This document shows positions 1 through 6,869 of a stretch of 10,082 nt of DNA, one piece after another. The notes below the pieces were generated by a model. It made no database searches, had not been told where the DNA came from, and worked only from the letters and a program-made list of their open reading frames with translations. The position numbers were made by a program, and so were the translations under genes. Source of the DNA: JAHCIE01 sp034431435 (GTDB taxonomy: Bacteria > Chloroflexota > Anaerolineae > Epilineales > JAHCIE01); assembly GCA_034431435.1 (NCBI GenBank), contig DAOUDG010000097.1, positions 1-10,082 of the forward strand, given 5' to 3'. Each line of letters starts with the position of its first letter. Within the stretch, counting starts at the first letter, position 1.

Positions 1-143
1 CTCGTCGTCTGGCGGCGGAACTTGCCTCGTATGCCCCCGCCGATCGCTACATCCTGTTCGAGTTGGGTGTCGAGCGCGCCGCTTCCACCGTCTACGTCGA
101 TGGGCAGCCCGTGCGCGAGCGCTGGCAAGTCGAGGCGACGTAG
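1..143 (+). CDS. C-terminal end of an unrecognised protein (5' truncated)
   Basis: The window opens inside this gene. Read from position 3, an open frame of 46 codons ends at TAG (141-143). The visible tail contains the stretches RYILFELGVERA and VYVDGQPVRERW and ends in QVEAT. It looks like a small alpha/beta segment: a charged, alanine-rich helix followed by two short strands. There is no membrane segment, cysteine motif or catalytic signature. I do not recognise the family and assign no function. The frame uses GC-rich third positions like the neighbouring real genes and stops cleanly just before the convergent helicase gene, which supports it being real. The overlapping plus-strand frame from 22 to 510 runs antisense through the helicase gene and is a shadow. 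Confidence 0.6.
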   Translation, partial: RRLAAELASYAPADRYILFELGVERAASTVYVDGQPVRERWQVEAT

Positions 144-158
144 CCCCTGTTTTTCGCT

Positions 159-3100
159 CTACGCCCCGCGCTCCCCGCTCCCCGACGCCGCGTTCCCCCA
201 CACTTCGACCGCCACGCCGTCGCGCTGGCCGGCCCACAGCGGCTGGGTGCAGGTGTGCCGCAGCAGGTTCTTCCACAGCCGCGCCTTCTCGAAGGTTGCC
301 TCGTTGGCGCTGAACAGGCTGAACACCGAGCGCGCCGCCACCAGTACCATCTTCTTCTTGGCGCGGCTCAGGGCGACGGTCAGGCGGCGCGGGTCGAGCA
401 GGAAGTCGCCCGCCGCCAGCAGATACTCGCGGTTGCTCTCCGTCGCTGAGACGAGAATCACATCCCGCTCGCCACCCTGGAAGCGCTCGACAGTGTCCAC
501 CGCCGTCTGACGCAGCGCGCCGGTTTCCTCGTCCACCACCGTCAGGAACGGATAGTCGGCGATGAGGGCGGCGCGCTGGGCGCGGTGGGGCACGACCACC
601 CCCAGCCCGTGGCGAGCGTCCAGCCCGTAGCATTGCACCAGTGCGTCGAGCAGCGGCCCGACGAGGCGCTCCTCGAAGGGGTTGCGCGTCTGGCTGTCGG
701 CCTCAGCGTGAACCACGACGACCAGCGGATGGTCCGGCGACAACACGGCGGCGACGAAGGGGTCGCCGATGGCGCAGTCGGCGAGGATGGCGTGCTTGCG
801 CGAGAAGTAGTCAATCCCATCGCGGCTGTAGATTTCGCGGCGCAGGAACTCGGCGTGGTCGCGGTGGACGCGGAAGCTCTCCTTGAAGCGGATCATGGGT
901 GGGTCCATCGCCAGTAACGTATCGAACAGGGACTCGTAGGCCTTGTACTCGCGGAAGGTGCGGCGCGGCTCGTTGTCCCAGTCGTGCTGGACGATGGGCG
1001 GCATCTGACGGTGGTCGCCGACGACGATCAGCTGGCCGTTTGGCCTGAGAGGCAGCGCGGCCATCGCCGCCTCGGGTAAGTTCATCTGCGACGCCTCGTC
1101 CAGCACCAGGCAGTCGATGTAGTGGTGGGCGAACAGGCCGCCCTTGCGATCCTTCACCAGTCGATACACTGCGCCGGGTGTCGCAGCGATCACCTCCCAC
1201 GAGGCCTCGTGCAGAATGTCCCAGTTCTTGCGCGCCCCCTTCTCCTTGTCGGCGTCCTTCGCCAGGGCGATGATCCCGTCAGGCGGGGCCTCCTTGCCCG
1301 CGAGGCGAAACAGAGGCGCGTCCAGCAGGCGGCGGTCGAAGTGTGCGTCGAACAGATCGGGATGGCTGGCGGCGATGTCGGCCAGCTTAGTGTGCACGCG
1401 CAGCACGTTTTCCAGCAGCACATCCGTGGCGCGGTGGGTCTTGCACGTCACCTGGGCGCGGAACGGCCGTCCCGCCGCCATCGCGCCCTGCATGCGCGCG
1501 AACAGGGCGAAAGCGGCGGTGTAGCTCTTACCCGTGCCCGGCGGTCCCTGGACGAGCAGAGAGGGAGTATCGCCATGCTCGCCAATGAACTTGTGCTTGT
1601 CCGTCTCGAAGTCGTGCAGGAGGCCGTGGGCATGCAACTCGACCAGCCCAGCCAGGAAGCGCGTCTGGCCCAGCGCCGCCGCCTGCGGCCAGTCGGCGTG
1701 CGCCTCGTCGGGGCGGGCCAGCCGCTCATAGAGGGCGTTGCGGCCCTGGGCCTTGCCTGTCTCCAGGTCGCACAGCCCCTGGACGACCTTCGCTCCCCAG
1801 AAGCCGTAGATATCGTTGGGGTCACTGTCCAGGGTGTATACCGTGTCGGCGACCAGTGGCCGCTCGATGGGGCCGAACAGGAAGCCGGCCGGGTTGTCGC
1901 TACTGCCACCGCCGCCCGTGAGCCGCAGCATGACCGCCGCCGCCGTCGCCCGATTGGCTGCGTCGCGCTCGACCTGGACCTCCACCACCTCGGCGCGTGT
2001 GCCGTACAGCATCTGGCGCGGCGTCGGCGTGTTCGGCGTGCGCTGCTCGACCGGCAGCCGCTCGTCTATCGTCTCGGTGGGGTAGACGACTATATAGTCG
2101 CCCTCCTTGATCGACCACAGCGTCAGGGCCGTATCCAGGTCGCAGTCCAGGCCGTCGGTCACGATTTGCAGCCGGACGCGCATGTCGCGCTGATCCCAGC
2201 CCATCTCGGCCCTCTGCTTCTTACTCAACGTCGCCCCGTTGGCCCCGAGGTCCAGTCGTTGCAGTCGCCGCCGCTCATTCTCGCGGTTCCGCTCGGCCAC
2301 GTCCGGCTCTTGCAGCGCTTCATCGTAGCGCGCCAGCAACGTCTCGCCCATGAGCACACGGCGGGCAGCCGGCGCGTGGCGCGTCGCCTTCCACCGACCC
2401 AGCGCCGTGTGGCGCTCAATGGACACGAACTCCGCCAGGGATTGGGCCAGACTGCGCGCCTTGTCATCGAAATGACTCAGGTCGGGCAGGGAGAAGGGCT
2501 TCTTCTCCGTCAGCTGGTTGCCGCGGAACCGCCCGGCCAGATGCTCCATCGCTTCCAGGCGGCGCGCTGCGAAGGCGCGCACCAGGCCCAGGTCCACCTG
2601 GCGGTAGCCGGCGAAGTCGTCCTTGCCGTCGTCGCTGATGGGGAGCGCGCCCCAGGCGTGGAAAGCGTACTCCAGCGGAATCTGCGAGTTGAAGCGGGCG
2701 CGCCGGGTATAGTAGCTGCGCGTCTCGGGGTCGTCGTTCCGCCGGCCGCGTGAGTCGAAAACGCGAGTATAGAACAGGTCGCGGAAGGGTTGCGGGGTGT
2801 TCCAGTCGAAGCGGGTGAAGGCGGCTACCGAGTGCAGCGTCTGGCACAGCATCGGGTAGTTCTGGTGCTCCCGAATCTCGGTCTCCAGGAAGCTGCTGAT
2901 GGGTGAGTCGTAGGCCGCCAGTTGGGTCATGAAGTCGTACAGCGGGGTCGCGCCTAGCACCGTCTGGCCGTGGCGGCCGAGCGCATCCAGCAGCACGTCC
3001 TGGGCGTACTTATCGTAGAAGATCAGGTGGATGGGCGCGGCCCGCTCGCCCTCGGCGTCGGGGGCGGCCAGCTCGATGACGGCGCACACCGTCTCCTCCA

Positions 3101-4499
3101 CCCAGCGCACCAGCAACTCGCGTTCGGCGGCGTCGCTGGTCGGCGGTTCGTCCGCTAGCTCGATGATGGTGTCCCGACGGGCCGGCAGCCCGGCCTCGTT
3201 CGCCACCACCAGCGCACCCAGCAGATATACCCGGTCGTGAAGGTAGTCGTGCTGGGCGTCGATGAAGACCCGCACCAGGTTTGGGTTGTGCGTCGCGTCG
3301 CTGTAGGGTAGGGAGGTGTGGCCGGAGTGGGGGATGTACTCGAGGCTGTCGATGTTCTCACCCAGGTACTTGCGGTAGCGTCGCGCCCGCAGCACCAACT
3401 CATCCACGCGCGGCCCAACCGGCCACGCCTGCGCCGCCGCGCGCACCTCGTCCTCGCGCCCGCGCGCGGGCAGTAACTCAGCCTTGCCTCGTCGCCCGTT
3501 CGCGTCGCGCGGCGGGAGGTCCTTCAGCGTCGCCAGCGTCTGCGTCGTCGTCAGTCCCAGTCGCCGCAGGGCGATCTTGTCCTGCATCGTCAGATAGGGC
3601 AGCAGCGACAGGTCGTCGTGCTCGACAGCCCACTTCAGGCACAACTCGTTGAACAGACAGCCGTCGCACTTGTACGTCAGGTGGAAGGGCAGATCGTCAA
3701 ACGGGGTGTCCGCTACCCGCGCCGCCGTCGAGTCGGGGCCGCTTACCAGGTCGCTGACCGTATCGAGGAACGCCTGGGTGTCGGCCCCGCCCAACACCTC
3801 CAGGTAGGCGTTCTCGACTCCCAGCCGCTCGCGGGCTGCGCCACGCTGCGCCGTCAGGTTCACAGTGGCATCGGGTACGGCGTGCCCCTCGCCCTCGACC
3901 GGCCCCCGGTACAGCACGCCGATTTCTACACTCGCGGGTGGCAACCCGGCCGCATGCAGCAGTCGCGACAGCATCGCATGGTAGAAGGCCACTTGCAGGC
4001 GGTGCTCCACCCGCGCCGCCGTCGACGTCTTGGTATCGGCGATGAGCACGCGCAGCTCGCCCGCCCGCTCCCGTTCCAGGCGCAGGATGTCGATATCGCC
4101 CGTGACCTGCCAGTCACCCAGGCCGACCGCCAGGCGCGGCTGGAACAGCACGCGCGCTTCCCCCGCCGCCAGCGCGCGCGCCGCCTCGACCACGGCGGCG
4201 TTGTCGTCGCCCCGCCGCCCGCCGATGGTTGCCGCCTGCGCCAGGTTCAGCGACGGGTAGGCCGCCGCAATCGCGCCCTCGACGTCTTTCTCGAACGTGC
4301 GGCCCACCTCCGCCAGCAGCGGCGGAATTGCCTGGGGCGCGACGTCGTAGTCGCGCAGGAAACGCTGGCCGCCGTGGCGCGACGCCAGTTGCAGCCGCAG
4401 GTAGCGTTCGCACTGGTCGAGGCGAATGAACTGCGCCACATCGGTCGGCGTCACGCGCCGCCCCGTCGCGGGCAAGGCAGGGAGAGAGAGGTCAGGCAT
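159..4499 (-). CDS. Dna2-like fusion: Cas4/RecB-type Fe-S nuclease + RNase H-like region + SF1B (UPF1-type) helicase
   Basis: Predicted cytosolic DNA-processing enzyme of about 1446 aa, numbered from ATG 4499. Residues 1-290 form a RecB/Cas4-type PD-(D/E)XK nuclease: D135 in TGDID, D155 and K157 in ADTKTS, Q169/Y173 in RLQVAFYH. C30 (QCERYLR) plus C278-x2-C281-x5-C287 is the four-cysteine iron-sulphur pattern of Cas4, AddB and Dna2. Residues about 405-590 resemble the RNase H-like domain of TM0106-type nucleases, but its acidic motif reads DAQHD. A charged linker and a beta-rich segment (about 785-865) precede a superfamily 1B helicase: Walker A GPPGTGKS (985-992, K991), Walker B LDEAS (D1134/E1135), GDHRQMPP (motif III, Q1165), ESFR, VERFQGGERDVILVS (motif V) and ALSRAKKK (motif VI, R1379). 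In-frame starts also exist at TTG 4562, ATG 4556 and ATG 4514. The first two lie upstream of the likely transcription start; 4499 is preceded by a weak AGG 7 nt away. It stands alone, so repair/recombination or defence are both possible roles. Confidence 0.9.
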   Translation of the reverse strand: MPDLSLPALPATGRRVTPTDVAQFIRLDQCERYLRLQLASRHGGQRFLRDYDVAPQAIPPLLAEVGRTFEKDVEGAIAAAYPSLNLAQAATIGGRRGDDNAAVVEAARALAAGEARVLFQPRLAVGLGDWQVTGDIDILRLERERAGELRVLIADTKTSTAARVEHRLQVAFYHAMLSRLLHAAGLPPASVEIGVLYRGPVEGEGHAVPDATVNLTAQRGAARERLGVENAYLEVLGGADTQAFLDTVSDLVSGPDSTAARVADTPFDDLPFHLTYKCDGCLFNELCLKWAVEHDDLSLLPYLTMQDKIALRRLGLTTTQTLATLKDLPPRDANGRRGKAELLPARGREDEVRAAAQAWPVGPRVDELVLRARRYRKYLGENIDSLEYIPHSGHTSLPYSDATHNPNLVRVFIDAQHDYLHDRVYLLGALVVANEAGLPARRDTIIELADEPPTSDAAERELLVRWVEETVCAVIELAAPDAEGERAAPIHLIFYDKYAQDVLLDALGRHGQTVLGATPLYDFMTQLAAYDSPISSFLETEIREHQNYPMLCQTLHSVAAFTRFDWNTPQPFRDLFYTRVFDSRGRRNDDPETRSYYTRRARFNSQIPLEYAFHAWGALPISDDGKDDFAGYRQVDLGLVRAFAARRLEAMEHLAGRFRGNQLTEKKPFSLPDLSHFDDKARSLAQSLAEFVSIERHTALGRWKATRHAPAARRVLMGETLLARYDEALQEPDVAERNRENERRRLQRLDLGANGATLSKKQRAEMGWDQRDMRVRLQIVTDGLDCDLDTALTLWSIKEGDYIVVYPTETIDERLPVEQRTPNTPTPRQMLYGTRAEVVEVQVERDAANRATAAAVMLRLTGGGGSSDNPAGFLFGPIERPLVADTVYTLDSDPNDIYGFWGAKVVQGLCDLETGKAQGRNALYERLARPDEAHADWPQAAALGQTRFLAGLVELHAHGLLHDFETDKHKFIGEHGDTPSLLVQGPPGTGKSYTAAFALFARMQGAMAAGRPFRAQVTCKTHRATDVLLENVLRVHTKLADIAASHPDLFDAHFDRRLLDAPLFRLAGKEAPPDGIIALAKDADKEKGARKNWDILHEASWEVIAATPGAVYRLVKDRKGGLFAHHYIDCLVLDEASQMNLPEAAMAALPLRPNGQLIVVGDHRQMPPIVQHDWDNEPRRTFREYKAYESLFDTLLAMDPPMIRFKESFRVHRDHAEFLRREIYSRDGIDYFSRKHAILADCAIGDPFVAAVLSPDHPLVVVVHAEADSQTRNPFEERLVGPLLDALVQCYGLDARHGLGVVVPHRAQRAALIADYPFLTVVDEETGALRQTAVDTVERFQGGERDVILVSATESNREYLLAAGDFLLDPRRLTVALSRAKKKMVLVAARSVFSLFSANEATFEKARLWKNLLRHTCTQPLWAGQRDGVAVEVWGNAASGSGERGA

Positions 4500-4538
4500 G
4501 GGCGTACCTGTCATGGTGGTCAATGGGGGGTAGCCGTG

Positions 4539-4567
4539 AGTATACCTTTGCCTCATGCCCAACGCAA
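4539..4567 (-). promoter_or_regulatory. Candidate sigma70-type promoter for the nuclease-helicase gene
   Basis: On the minus strand, TTGCGT (complement of 4562-4567) is followed after exactly 17 nt by TATACT (complement of 4539-4544), a 5/6 match to the -10 consensus; the -35 matches only in TTG. Transcription would begin near 4531-4532. This leaves a 17-nt leader to ATG 4514 or a 32-nt leader to ATG 4499, and makes the upstream TTG 4562 and ATG 4556 unusable as starts from this promoter. This is pattern matching only. Confidence 0.45.
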
Positions 4568-4624
4568 GCCTGAGGCCAGGGATACGCCTTCACGTGTGCC
4601 GAGCGTTCGGCTGCTGTGCCGGTT

Positions 4625-4639
4625 GGATGTATACTATCC
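4625..4639 (+). promoter_or_regulatory. TATACT -10-like box inside a GGAT/ATCC dyad
   Basis: TATACT (4630-4635, 5/6 to the -10 consensus, plus strand) is framed by GGAT (4625-4628) and ATCC (4636-4639). The dyad could be an operator overlapping a promoter for the deacetylase gene. The best -35 at a reasonable distance is poor (TTCGGC at 4606-4611, 18-nt spacer), and the leader to ATG 4786 would be about 144 nt, so the assignment is tentative. Confidence 0.25.
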
Positions 4640-4649
4640 TGGGCCAGCG

Positions 4650-4682
4650 CAAAGGACACGAAGGCACAAAGCCCCGAAGAGG
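4650..4682 (+). repeat. Short degenerate tandem run of four CRAAG units
   Basis: CAAAG (4650), CGAAG (4659), CAAAG (4667) and CGAAG (4675) recur at spacings of 9, 8 and 8 nt, most followed by GGMC-like bases. This gives an 8-nt purine-rich periodicity in otherwise unstructured intergenic DNA. The run is too short and imperfect to be a CRISPR or a known iteron set. It resembles purine-rich 'AAAGGACACGAAGG'-type intergenic strings I associate with environmental bacterial genomes; that link is from memory and unverified. Confidence 0.4.
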
Positions 4683-4785
4683 GAATAACCTGTCCATATC
4701 CTGAAATTGCCGCCGGTTCGAAATCTAGTTCACGCAGGATTGCGTCCATTATGGATGGCTCGCCCACGCTCACCCGGAGAACCCC

Positions 4786-5583
4786 ATGCCCGACCCCCTG
4801 CGCCTGATGGCTGTCCTGGCCCACCCCGACGATGAATCCCTTGGTTGTGGCGGAACCCTGGCAAAGTACGCCGCCGAGGGGGTCGAGACGTATCTGGTGA
4901 CAGCCACCCTCGGCGAGCGCGGCTGGCAGGGCGACCCGGCCGACGACCCCGGCCTGGCCGCGATGGCGCGCCTCCGTGAGGCTGAGCTGCGCTGCGCGGT
5001 GGCGACCCTGGGTATCCGCGAGCTGGCGTTGCTCGGCTACATTGACGGCGACCTCGACCAGGCCAACCCCAGGGAGGCGGCCGACCGGATCGCCGCCCAC
5101 CTGCGCCGCCTGCGGCCCCAGGTCGTGATCACCTTCGGCCCCGACGGGGCCTACGGCCACCCCGATCATATCGCCATTTGCCAGTTCACCCTACAAGCCT
5201 GCATCCTGGCCCAGCAACCCGACGGTGACCAGCCCGGCCACCGCGTCGACAAGCTGTACTACCTGGCCACCGACCAGCCGCTCGCCGACGTCTATCTCGC
5301 CATCTTCGGCGACATCTCAATGGATGTGGACGGTGTGACGCGGCTGCCCTACTGGCTCCCCGACTGGCAGGTGAGCGCGCTCATCGACGCCACCGACCAT
5401 TGGCAGCAAACCTGGGCGGCGTGTCGCTGCCACGCCAGCCAACTGCCGCCGCCCGCCGTCCTCGACAGCATCCCCGACGAGACGCATCGTTTCCTGTGGG
5501 GCTATCAGCCCTTCGTGCGCGCCTTCAGCTTCGTCACTCGCGGCCATGCCCGCGAGACCGACCTGTTCGACGGCCTGCGCTAG
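4786..5583 (+). CDS. PIG-L/LmbE-family zinc-dependent N-acyl (sugar) deacetylase
   Basis: A 265-aa protein of the PIG-L family, metal-dependent deacetylases that remove acetyl groups from N-acetylglucosamine-type substrates (family members include MshB/Mca of mycothiol and BshB of bacillithiol metabolism). The N-terminal AHPDDE motif (residues 12-17) supplies the zinc ligands H13 and D16 and the catalytic-base aspartate D15. The second motif, GHPDH (124-128), gives H128, the third ligand. A C-terminal CHASQ (215-219) matches the conserved H-x-S-Q segment seen late in this family. Length is normal, and there is no signal peptide or membrane helix, so it should be cytosolic. ATG 4786 is preceded by GGAG (4776-4779) at a 6-nt spacing. 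The aminotransferase gene starts 34 bp downstream on the same strand, which suggests an operon. The exact substrate is not decidable: no glycosyltransferase or thiol-synthesis partner is present here. Confidence 0.9.
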   Translation: MPDPLRLMAVLAHPDDESLGCGGTLAKYAAEGVETYLVTATLGERGWQGDPADDPGLAAMARLREAELRCAVATLGIRELALLGYIDGDLDQANPREAADRIAAHLRRLRPQVVITFGPDGAYGHPDHIAICQFTLQACILAQQPDGDQPGHRVDKLYYLATDQPLADVYLAIFGDISMDVDGVTRLPYWLPDWQVSALIDATDHWQQTWAACRCHASQLPPPAVLDSIPDETHRFLWGYQPFVRAFSFVTRGHARETDLFDGLR

Positions 5584-5617
5584 ACGGCGGCCCACGCTGC
5601 CAGATAGGTGCTTGCTC

Positions 5618-6814
5618 ATGACCAGCCCCGTTGCCGCGCGTATCCAACGCTATACGACGACCATCGCGCCCGTCCTACGCTTCCTCATGGACTCGCCCTA
5701 CGCCCACCGCGATGTGGCGTTGCCCCACGCCGACCTGGCGCTGGGCAACCCCCACGAGATGCCGCTGCCCGGCATCGTCGACGCCCTCCAGGGGTGGGCC
5801 GTCCCCCAACACAAAGACTGGTACGCCTACACTATGAACCTGCCGGAGGCGCAGGCCGTGGTCGCCACCAGCCTGCGGGAGCGCGTGGGCGTGGCGTTCG
5901 CCGCCGACGACATCCACCTGACCAACGCCGCCTTTGCCGCACTGTCCGTCGCCCTGAACGCCGTGGTCGACCCCGGTGACGAGGTAATCTTCATCAGCCC
6001 GCCGTGGTTCTTCTATGAGATGATGATTCAGAGCGTGGGCGGCGTGCCGGTGCGCGTCAGAATCGACCCGCGCACCTTCGACCTCGACCTGGCCGCCATT
6101 GAGGCCGCCCTATCGCCGCGCACGCGAGCCATCATCGTCAACTCGCCCAACAACCCCACCGGCAAAATCTACCCGGCTAGTACCCTCGCCGCGTTGGGGC
6201 AGCTTCTCGAAGCCGCCAGCCAGCGCCACGGGCGCGCCATCTACCTCCTGTCCGACGAGTCCTACAGCCGTATCGTCTTCGACGGCCGTCAGTTCGCGAG
6301 TCCCACCCAGTTCTACCCGAACACCCTGCTGCTCTATACCTACGGCAAAACGCTCCTCGCGCCCGGCCAGCGTATTGGCTACATCGCCCTTCCGCCCAGC
6401 ATGCCCCACCGCGCCGCGATAGGCCAGGCCATCAACCGCGCTCAGATCGCCCTCGGCTGGGCCTTCCCCAATGCCCTGCTGCAACACGCCCTGCCCGACC
6501 TGGAGAAGCTCTCAGTCGACATCGGCCGCCTGCAAGCGCGGCGCGACCGCCTCGTGTCGGAACTGACGGTCATGGGCTACGAGATGACCACGCCCGAAGG
6601 CACGTTCTACAGCATGGTGCGCGCGCCCATTGCTGACGACGAAGCCTTCGCCCAGCGCCTCGGCGAGGCGCGCGTGTACGTGCTGCCGGGCACGGTGGTC
6701 GAGATGCCCGGCTACTTCCGCCTGTCTGTGACCGCCAGCGACGAGATGATCGATTTCGCCCTGCCGGTGTTCGCTCGCATCCGCGAGCAGGCGCTACAGG
6801 CGGCTACATTGTGA
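5618..6814 (+). CDS. Class I/II (fold-type I) PLP-dependent aminotransferase
   Basis: A 398-aa cytosolic enzyme of the aspartate-aminotransferase fold that moves an amino group between an amino acid and a 2-oxo acid using pyridoxal phosphate. From ATG 5618 the landmarks are: NSPNNPTGKIY (N179 contacts the cofactor ring), SDESY (D213 and Y216, which hold the PLP pyridine N and O3'), TYGKTLLAPGQRIGY with K244 as the Schiff-base lysine and R252 as phosphate contact, and YFRLSVT near the C-terminus with R368 as the substrate-carboxylate arginine. All key residues are present. The frame is open from 5546, but residues upstream of 5618 overlap the deacetylase gene and look non-native; ATG 5618 has AGGTG (5606-5610) at a 7-nt spacing, so I chose it. 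It is probably co-transcribed with the deacetylase. Substrate specificity (aspartate, aromatic, alanine or other) cannot be read from these motifs. Confidence 0.92.
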   Translation: MTSPVAARIQRYTTTIAPVLRFLMDSPYAHRDVALPHADLALGNPHEMPLPGIVDALQGWAVPQHKDWYAYTMNLPEAQAVVATSLRERVGVAFAADDIHLTNAAFAALSVALNAVVDPGDEVIFISPPWFFYEMMIQSVGGVPVRVRIDPRTFDLDLAAIEAALSPRTRAIIVNSPNNPTGKIYPASTLAALGQLLEAASQRHGRAIYLLSDESYSRIVFDGRQFASPTQFYPNTLLLYTYGKTLLAPGQRIGYIALPPSMPHRAAIGQAINRAQIALGWAFPNALLQHALPDLEKLSVDIGRLQARRDRLVSELTVMGYEMTTPEGTFYSMVRAPIADDEAFAQRLGEARVYVLPGTVVEMPGYFRLSVTASDEMIDFALPVFARIREQALQAATL

Positions 6815-6832
6815 TTTCCCCCGCGGCTGAGT

Positions 6833-6848
6833 AGACTATAAGTAGTCT
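6833..6848. promoter_or_regulatory. Perfect inverted repeat with an embedded TATAAG box upstream of the propeller gene
   Basis: AGACTA (6833-6838) and TAGTCT (6843-6848) are perfect complements around the loop TAAG. TATAAG (6837-6842, 5/6 to the -10 consensus) sits across the centre. No good -35 is found 16-18 nt upstream; TTGTGA at 6809 is 22 nt away. The stem is A+T-rich and lacks a T-tract, so it is not a typical terminator. An operator over a promoter is the best guess. Confidence 0.3.
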
Positions 6849-6869
6849 GTTCGCCACCGGAGGGTAGCT

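Larger units (their letters stand above)
4500..4785. other. Divergent intergenic region (286 bp) between the helicase gene and the deacetylase gene
   Basis: This is the longest non-coding stretch in the window and is visibly more A+T-rich than the genes. It holds the minus-strand promoter candidate (4539-4567), a plus-strand TATACT inside a dyad (4625-4639), a run of four CRAAG units (4650-4682) and a small dyad TCCAT-T-ATGGA (4745-4755). I see no convincing small gene, tRNA or riboswitch. The minus-strand open frame 4492-5169 crosses it but is mostly antisense to the deacetylase, so I do not accept it as a gene. Confidence 0.6.

Noticed and set aside
129..154. Possible terminator: GTCG-AGG-CGAC stem followed by a T5 tract
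   Set aside because: The stem is only 4 bp and the T-tract begins 11 nt after it, so it does not meet the usual intrinsic-terminator form.
1122..2753. Long plus-strand open frame (543 codons) antisense to the nuclease-helicase gene
   Set aside because: It mirrors the minus-strand coding frame, is rich in Arg/Gln/Val/Ala as expected from GC-rich antisense codons, has no recognisable motif and overlaps clear helicase motifs on the other strand.
3618..4688. Plus-strand open frame of 356 codons running into the divergent intergenic region
   Set aside because: Most of it is antisense to the nuclease domain, its composition is shadow-like and it shows no protein motif.
4713..4725. GGTTCGAAATC, resembling a tRNA T-loop
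   Set aside because: No matching T-stem, acceptor stem or A-box lies at the right distance; a chance match.
4492..5169. Minus-strand open frame of 225 codons across the intergenic region and the deacetylase gene
   Set aside because: It is antisense to the AHPDDE and GHPDH motifs of a confident gene; its intergenic portion alone is not evidence of a gene.
5546..5617. N-terminal extension of the aminotransferase to 5546
   Set aside because: It would overlap the deacetylase gene by 38 bp, its residues are Arg/Cys/Thr/Pro-rich and unlike the family, and a good ribosome site precedes ATG 5618.
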